Below the pieces are notes generated by a model. It made no database searches. It had not been told where the DNA came from and worked only from the letters and a program-made list of their open reading frames with translations. Position numbers and translations under genes: made by a program. Below, one piece after another: positions 5,411 through 8,807 of a stretch of 8,807 bases of DNA. The first letter of the stretch is position 1; the number at the start of each line of letters is the position of its first letter. Source of the DNA: UBA10649 sp964391765 (GTDB lineage: Bacteria; Actinomycetota; Actinomycetes; S36-B12); the NCBI GenBank assembly GCA_964391765.1, contig CAYMNG010000099.1, forward strand, positions 1 through 8,807. Reading direction: 5' to 3'.

Positions 5411-5826
5411 AACGGGATGACGCGCCCCGTCGCGACGAGGCCCGGGGAGTCCTGCGCGCGCTGCCCGCGCCGATGGAACGTCTCGCGATCGACGACCTCG
5501 ACGCCGACCACCTGCCACGGCGGCAGGCCGGCGGTACCGACGTGCTCGTCCCACAGCCGGACGGTCATCCCCACCGCGGTCGCGGCGTCGGGCGCCTCCT
5601 CCCAGTAGCGCACCTCGGCCCGGTCGGTGGCGTACCGGCCGGACAGCAGGAAGGGGTGCTCCTCGCTGAGGCGTTCGAGTGCCGCGCGGATCTCGGTCGT
5701 GGCGACCGCGTCCCCGGCCACGGTCAGCGTCACGTGCCACATCGACCCGGGCCGATCCTCGGCATCGGCGTCGGCCGCGGGCGGACGCCACACCGGCTCG
5801 ACCACGTCCACCACACCCCTCGCCAC
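5407..5826 (-). CDS. Conserved actinobacterial protein of unknown function, downstream of proB
   Basis: A 139-aa soluble protein with no signal peptide or membrane segment. I recognise it as a conserved hypothetical of actinobacteria but know no assigned function. Conserved-looking segments are SMWHVTLTVAGD at 28-39, EIRAALERLSEEHPFLLSGRYATDRAEVRYWEEA at 45-78 (best seen as two pieces around HPFLLSGRY), VRLWDEH at 89-95, and GLPPWQVVGVEVVDRETFHRR at 100-120. The alternating strand-helix-strand pattern with an exposed WHVTL strand suggests a small alpha/beta fold. The start is GTG at 5826, with GAGGGA nine bases upstream and only 13 bases after the proB stop, so it is probably cotranscribed with proB. 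No metal- or nucleotide-binding motif is evident. Confidence 0.82.
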   Translation of the reverse strand: MARGVVDVVEPVWRPPAADADAEDRPGSMWHVTLTVAGDAVATTEIRAALERLSEEHPFLLSGRYATDRAEVRYWEEAPDAATAVGMTVRLWDEHVGTAGLPPWQVVGVEVVDRETFHRRGQRAQDSPGLVATGRVIPF

Positions 5827-5839
5827 ACCGGGTCGTCCC

Positions 5840-7021
5840 TCACCCCCGCATCAGCACCAGATCGTCCCGGTGGACGACCTCGCGCTCGTAGGCGGGACCG
5901 AGATCTCGAGCCAGGTCCTTGGTGGAACGGCCGAGCAGTCCCGGCAGTTCCGTCGAGTCAAAGTTGACCAGACCCCGCGCGACGATGTGGCCGTTTTCAT
6001 CGCAAATATCCACCGGGTCACCCGCGGCGAACGCGCCCGTGACCGCCGTCACACCGGCCGGCAGCAGCGACGTCCGACGCGCGACGAGCGCCGTGACGGC
6101 ACCGTCGTCGATCACCAGCCGCCCCGCCGGCGTCGACGCGTGCGCCAGCCACAGGTGCCGCGTGGACCGTCGGGTGCCCGTCGGGTGGAAGACCGTGCCG
6201 ACGCCGGCGTCCGCGAGCGCGCGCGCCGCCGACGCCGCGGACGCGAGGAGGACCGGGATCCCGGCATCGGTCGCGATCGCGGCCGCTTCGACCTTGGTCG
6301 CCATTCCGCCCAGGCCCACGCCCGCGGCGCCGACCCCACCGACCCGTACGCCGGCGAGGTCGGTGCGGTCGCGAACCTCGTCGACCAACCGCGCTGCGCC
6401 CGTCGTCGGCGGGCCGTCGTACAGCCCGGCGACGTCCGACAGCAGGACCAGCGCGTCGGCCCGCACGACGTGCGCGAGCAGCGCCGCCAGGCGGTCGTTG
6501 TCCCCGAACCGGATCTCGTCGGTCGCGACGGTGTCGTTCTCGTNNNNNNNNNNNNNNNNNNNNNNNNNNNNNNNNNNNNNNNNNNNNNNNNNNNNNNNNN
6601 NCAGATCCAGCAGCCGGAAGAGCGTCCGCTGCGCGTTGCGGTAGTGCGTGCGTCTGATCATGTCGTCGGCCGTCATCAGGACCTGCCCGGCGGTGATCCC
6701 GTGGCGCGCCAGCGACGCGGTGTACTGCGCCAGGAGCACGCCCTGACCGACCGAGGCGGCCGCCTGCTGGGTCGCCAGGTCGCGCGGGCGCCGGGGCAGG
6801 CCCAGCCGCGGGAAGCCGGTCGCGATCGCGCCGCTGGACACGAGCACGACCTGGTGCCCCCGCGCGCGGCGAGTCGCGACGATGTCGACGAGCGCGTCGA
6901 CGCGCGCGACGTCCAGCCCGCCGCCGGTGCCGGTCAGGGACGACGAACCGACCTTGACGACGATCCGCTCGGCGGCGGCGATCCGTGCGCGCACGTCCGT
7001 GCCGCCGTGGCCGCCGGTCAT
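5840..7021 (-). CDS. proB: Glutamate 5-kinase ProB, interrupted by an assembly gap
   Basis: Glutamate 5-kinase phosphorylates L-glutamate on the gamma carboxyl with ATP, the committed and usually proline-inhibited step of proline synthesis. The amino acid kinase domain shows IVVKVGSSSLT at 20-30, VSSGAIATG at 61-69, DLATQQAAASVGQG at 81-94, then after the gap ENDTVATDEIRFGDND at 161-176, LLSDVAGLYD at 193-202 and GLGGMATKVEAA at 236-247. A C-terminal PUA domain follows (about 298-393), including RRTSLLPAGVTAVTG and GRSTKDL. The 58 N at 6544-6601 stand for 20 codons where homologues have seven residues, so the true protein is probably about 380 aa. The ATG at 7021 has only a weak purine stretch upstream. 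The downstream 139-aa gene follows after 13 bases. Confidence 0.95.
   Translation of the reverse strand: MTGGHGGTDVRARIAAAERIVVKVGSSSLTGTGGGLDVARVDALVDIVATRRARGHQVVLVSSGAIATGFPRLGLPRRPRDLATQQAAASVGQGVLLAQYTASLARHGITAGQVLMTADDMIRRTHYRNAQRTLFRLLDLXXXXXXXXXXXXXXXXXXXXENDTVATDEIRFGDNDRLAALLAHVVRADALVLLSDVAGLYDGPPTTGAARLVDEVRDRTDLAGVRVGGVGAAGVGLGGMATKVEAAAIATDAGIPVLLASAASAARALADAGVGTVFHPTGTRRSTRHLWLAHASTPAGRLVIDDGAVTALVARRTSLLPAGVTAVTGAFAAGDPVDICDENGHIVARGLVNFDSTELPGLLGRSTKDLARDLGPAYEREVVHRDDLVLMRG
6544..6601. other. Assembly gap (58 N) inside proB
   Basis: A run of 58 N between the codons for RLLDL and ENDTVAT of ProB. In homologues these two segments are joined by seven residues of the type xVVPIVN; two bases of the last Asn codon (AC) remain visible at the gap edge. 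The real missing length is therefore probably 19 bases. The difference of 39 bases is a multiple of three, which is why the frame still reads through. Confidence 0.9.
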
Positions 7022-7093
7022 CGGCCGCCGCCGGGCAGTTCGTCCAGGTAGAACATGTCCTTACTTGTGCGCGCGCCGAAGAAGTACCAGATT
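7018..7093 (-). pseudogene. Short fragment resembling an FNR-type oxidoreductase, at a contig edge
   Basis: Next to the 10-N gap one minus-strand frame reads IWYFFGARTSKDMFYLDEL, then PGGGR and a TGA that overlaps the proB start as ATGA. The F-G-A-R-T-x-x-D-x-F-Y-x-D-E-L pattern is that of the NAD-binding domain of ferredoxin-reductase-type electron-transfer subunits (for example the reductases of multicomponent monooxygenases). In those proteins roughly 90 more residues follow, so this piece is incomplete at both ends. The other two frames do not look like protein, and the frame that continues from obgE ends after ten residues unlike any Obg tail. It may be a chimeric contig end, a misjoin or a gene remnant. 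The recognition rests on 19 residues. Confidence 0.35.
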
Positions 7094-7103
7094 NNNNNNN
7101 NNN
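7094..7103. other. Assembly gap (10 N) between obgE and proB
   Basis: Ten N, a size often used when the gap length is unknown or the estimate is negative. It removes the obgE stop codon and whatever lies between obgE and proB. Confidence 0.9.
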
Positions 7104-8455
7104 AGGTGCGCCTCCAACCGGACGTCACGACCGCGCGGCGCGGTCCCGGCCTGTTCGCCGGCGCGGATCGTCGGGTGCCAGTCGAACACGACGGCGTCCT
7201 CGTCGTCGCCGATGACGACCGTCGCACCGGGTGCCGCGCCCAGGTCCAGGAGGCGATCCTCGACGCCGAGCCGGGCCAACCGGTCTGCGAGGTAGCCGAC
7301 CGCCTCGTCGTTGCTGAAGTCCGTCTGTCGCACCCACCGCAGCGGGCGTGCCCCGCGCACGCGGAAACCGTCGGCCTCGGCGGTCACGGTGAACCCGTCG
7401 TCGTCGACCGCCCGTGGGCGCAGGACGACTCGCTCGGGTTCCACCGGCGCACTCGCCCGGGCGGCGGCGACCTGCCCGGCCATCGCGAAGGCCAGCGGGC
7501 GAAGGCCCTCGTGCGTGGCGGCGGAGATGTCGAAGACCGCCAGCCCGCGCTGCTCGAGCAGCGGCCGGACCAGCTCGGCCAGGACCCGCCCGTCGGGGAC
7601 GTCGATCTTGTTCAGCGCGACCAGCCGTGGCCGGTCCGCCAGCCCCCCGTACGCGGCCAGCTCCGCCTCGATCGCGTCGAGGTCGGCGACCGGGTCGCGA
7701 CCGGGTTCCAGGTTCGCGCAGTCCAGCACGTGGACCAGGACGCTGCACCTCTCGACGTGCCGCAGGAACTCCAGGCCCAGCCCGCGGCCCTGGCTCGCCC
7801 CCGGGATCAGCCCGGGGACGTCCGCGACGGTGAAGACGACGTCACCGGCCGACACCACGCCGAGGTTCGGGACCAGCGTCGTGAACGGGTAGTCGGCGAT
7901 CTTCGGCCGAGCGGCCGACAGGGCCGCGACGAGGCTGGACTTGCCCGCACTGGGGAACCCGACGAGCGCGACGTCGGCGACGGTCTTCAGCTCCAGGACG
8001 ACGTCGCGGTGCTGGCCGGGCTCACCGAGGAGCGCGAACCCCGGCGCCTTGCGTCGGGGCGAGGCCAGGGCCGCGTTCCCCAGGCCGCCGCGCCCGCCGT
8101 GCGCGACGACGAAATCGGCACCGGCCCCGACGAGGTCCGCGAGCACCCGGCCGTCCGGCGTCGCGACCACCGTCCCGCTGGGCACGCGCAGCACGACGTC
8201 GGCGCCCGCGGCACCGTTGCGATGCGCCCCCTGACCCGGCCGACCGTTTCCGGCCCGGCGGTGCGGACCGTGGTGGAACTCCAGCAGTGTCGTGACGCCG
8301 GGGTCCACGACCGCGACGACGTCGCCGCCGCGGCCGCCGTTGCCGCCGTCGGGGCCGCCGAGCGGCTTGAACTTCTCCCGAAGGACCGAGGCGCAGCCGT
8401 GGCCGCCGTCACCGCCGTGCGCATGCAGGACCACGCGGTCCACGAACGTGGCCAT
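7104..8455 (-). CDS. obgE: GTPase Obg/CgtA, 3' end lost in gap
   Basis: A 450-residue visible part of the Obg GTPase, which binds the 50S subunit and acts in its late assembly and in stress signalling. Domains in order: the glycine-rich Obg fold (1-160; HAHGGDGGHGCASVLREKF, GGPDGGNGGRGGDV), then the GTPase with Walker A GFPSAGKSS at 166-174, switch I around DYPFTTLVPNLGVV at 188-201, DVPG at 212-215, NKID at 282-285 and SAATHEG at 311-317, then an OCT domain (about 340-425). The visible end GRDVRLEAH matches the point near the C-terminus where actinobacterial Obg has only a short charged tail, so little is missing. The gap conceals the stop. The ATG at 8455 has GGAGG four bases upstream. The gene lies 79 bases after rpmA, with a hairpin between them. 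Confidence 0.96.
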
Positions 8456-8490
8456 GGGTCCTCCAGGTGGGCGGGTGTGCGAAAGAGAAC

Positions 8491-8517
8491 AGGGGCGGGC
8501 CTGGCCGGCCCGCCCCT
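8491..8517 (-). terminator. Intrinsic terminator or attenuator between rpmA and obgE
   Basis: Arms 8491-8501 (AGGGGCGGGCC) and 8507-8517 are perfect complements, 11 bp, around a five-base loop. On the minus strand the hairpin is followed by GTTCTCTTTC, a T-rich tail. It lies 17 bases after the rpmA stop and 35 bases before the obgE start. It probably ends most rpmA transcripts and lets a fraction read into obgE, which would match the higher need for L27 than for Obg. Confidence 0.7.
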
Positions 8518-8534
8518 ACGTCCGTTCTCCGTCG

Positions 8535-8789
8535 TCAGCCGGCGGCGACCACGTTGACCACCCGGCGGCCTCGCTTGGTGCCGAACTCGACCGCACCGTC
8601 GGCGAGGGCGAACAGCGTGTCGTCGCCGCCGCGGCCGACGTTGGCACCGGGGTGGAAGTGGGTCCCGCGCTGACGGACGATGATCTCGCCGGCGTTGACG
8701 ACCTGTCCGCCGAAGCGCTTCACCCCGAGCCGCTGGGCGTTGGAGTCGCGGCCGTTGCGGGTGCTGGATGCGCCCTTCTTGTGTGCCAT
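8535..8789 (-). CDS. rpmA: 50S ribosomal protein L27
   Basis: An 84-aa protein of normal length. L27 has an N-terminal arm that reaches the peptidyl-transferase centre. It begins MAHKKGASSTRNGRDSNAQR, so there is no Firmicutes-type cleavable extension. The family signature GEIIVRQRGTHFHPG is at residues 34-48, followed by GANVGRGGDDTLFAL. The ATG at 8789 has AGGGAAG upstream. In most bacteria rplU (L21) precedes rpmA; it would lie just right of the window. The hairpin behind the gene separates it from obgE. Confidence 0.98.
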   Translation of the reverse strand: MAHKKGASSTRNGRDSNAQRLGVKRFGGQVVNAGEIIVRQRGTHFHPGANVGRGGDDTLFALADGAVEFGTKRGRRVVNVVAAG

Positions 8790-8807
8790 GTCGTCACTTC
8801 CCTGCGG

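Noticed and set aside
7061..7093. Obg reading frame continued through the 10-N gap to a stop at 7061
   Set aside because: The ten added residues (NLVLLRRAHK) do not resemble an Obg tail, and the frame depends on the arbitrary gap length.
5627..8557. Two long plus-strand frames opposite proB and obgE
   Set aside because: They cross N gaps and lie antisense to unmistakable ProB and Obg sequences; no domain is recognisable in them.
1..8807. CRISPR array, phage genes, toxin-antitoxin pair or defence system
   Set aside because: I saw no regularly spaced repeats with variable spacers, no integrase or transposase, and all larger genes have housekeeping or simple membrane-protein assignments.

Overview
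The window is high-GC DNA of actinobacterial character. The reasons are the strong G/C third-position bias, five GTG start codons, a tRNA gene without an encoded CCA end, and above all the gene order. Reading the minus strand from right to left, the order is rpmA - obgE - proB - (139-aa conserved protein) - proA - (small membrane protein) - nadD - (LCP/LytR_C-like protein) - rsfS - gpgP-like phosphatase - tRNA-Ala(GGC). The same core block, with spacing genes, occurs in mycobacteria (obg/proB ... proA ... nadD/rsfS/gpgP). The genus cannot be fixed from this sequence.

Left edge (1-310): the 3' end of a plus-strand DUF222/HNH endonuclease-type gene, apparently frameshifted in a run of seven C, followed on the minus strand by tRNA-Ala and a candidate promoter for it. 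Positions 315-2551 (minus): a histidine-phosphatase-fold enzyme overlapping rsfS by a GTGA junction, then a membrane-anchored LCP-like protein with a LytR_C tail that seems to lack the usual LCP catalytic residues. Between it and nadD lies a perfect 26-bp inverted repeat and a 15-bp tandem repeat. Positions 2681-4816 (minus): nadD, a 49-aa single-pass membrane protein, and proA. Positions 4875-5399 (plus): the only complete plus-strand gene, a five-helix membrane protein of unknown function, divergent from proA and almost touching the convergent 139-aa gene downstream of proB. Positions 5407-8789 (minus): the 139-aa protein, proB, obgE and rpmA, with a hairpin terminator or attenuator between rpmA and obgE.

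Functionally the window combines proline biosynthesis (ProB and ProA, first two steps), NAD biosynthesis (NadD), ribosome assembly and silencing (L27, Obg, RsfS), a phosphatase that in mycobacteria acts in methylglucose lipopolysaccharide synthesis, and a cell-envelope LCP-like protein. This is a mostly ordinary housekeeping region. I found no defence island, mobile cassette or clearly new system.

The assembly has two N gaps. The 58-N gap inside proB is probably about 39 bases too long. The 10-N gap truncates the obgE 3' end, and its proB-side edge carries a short frame that reads like part of an unrelated ferredoxin-reductase-type oxidoreductase. Gene content between obgE and proB should therefore not be trusted.
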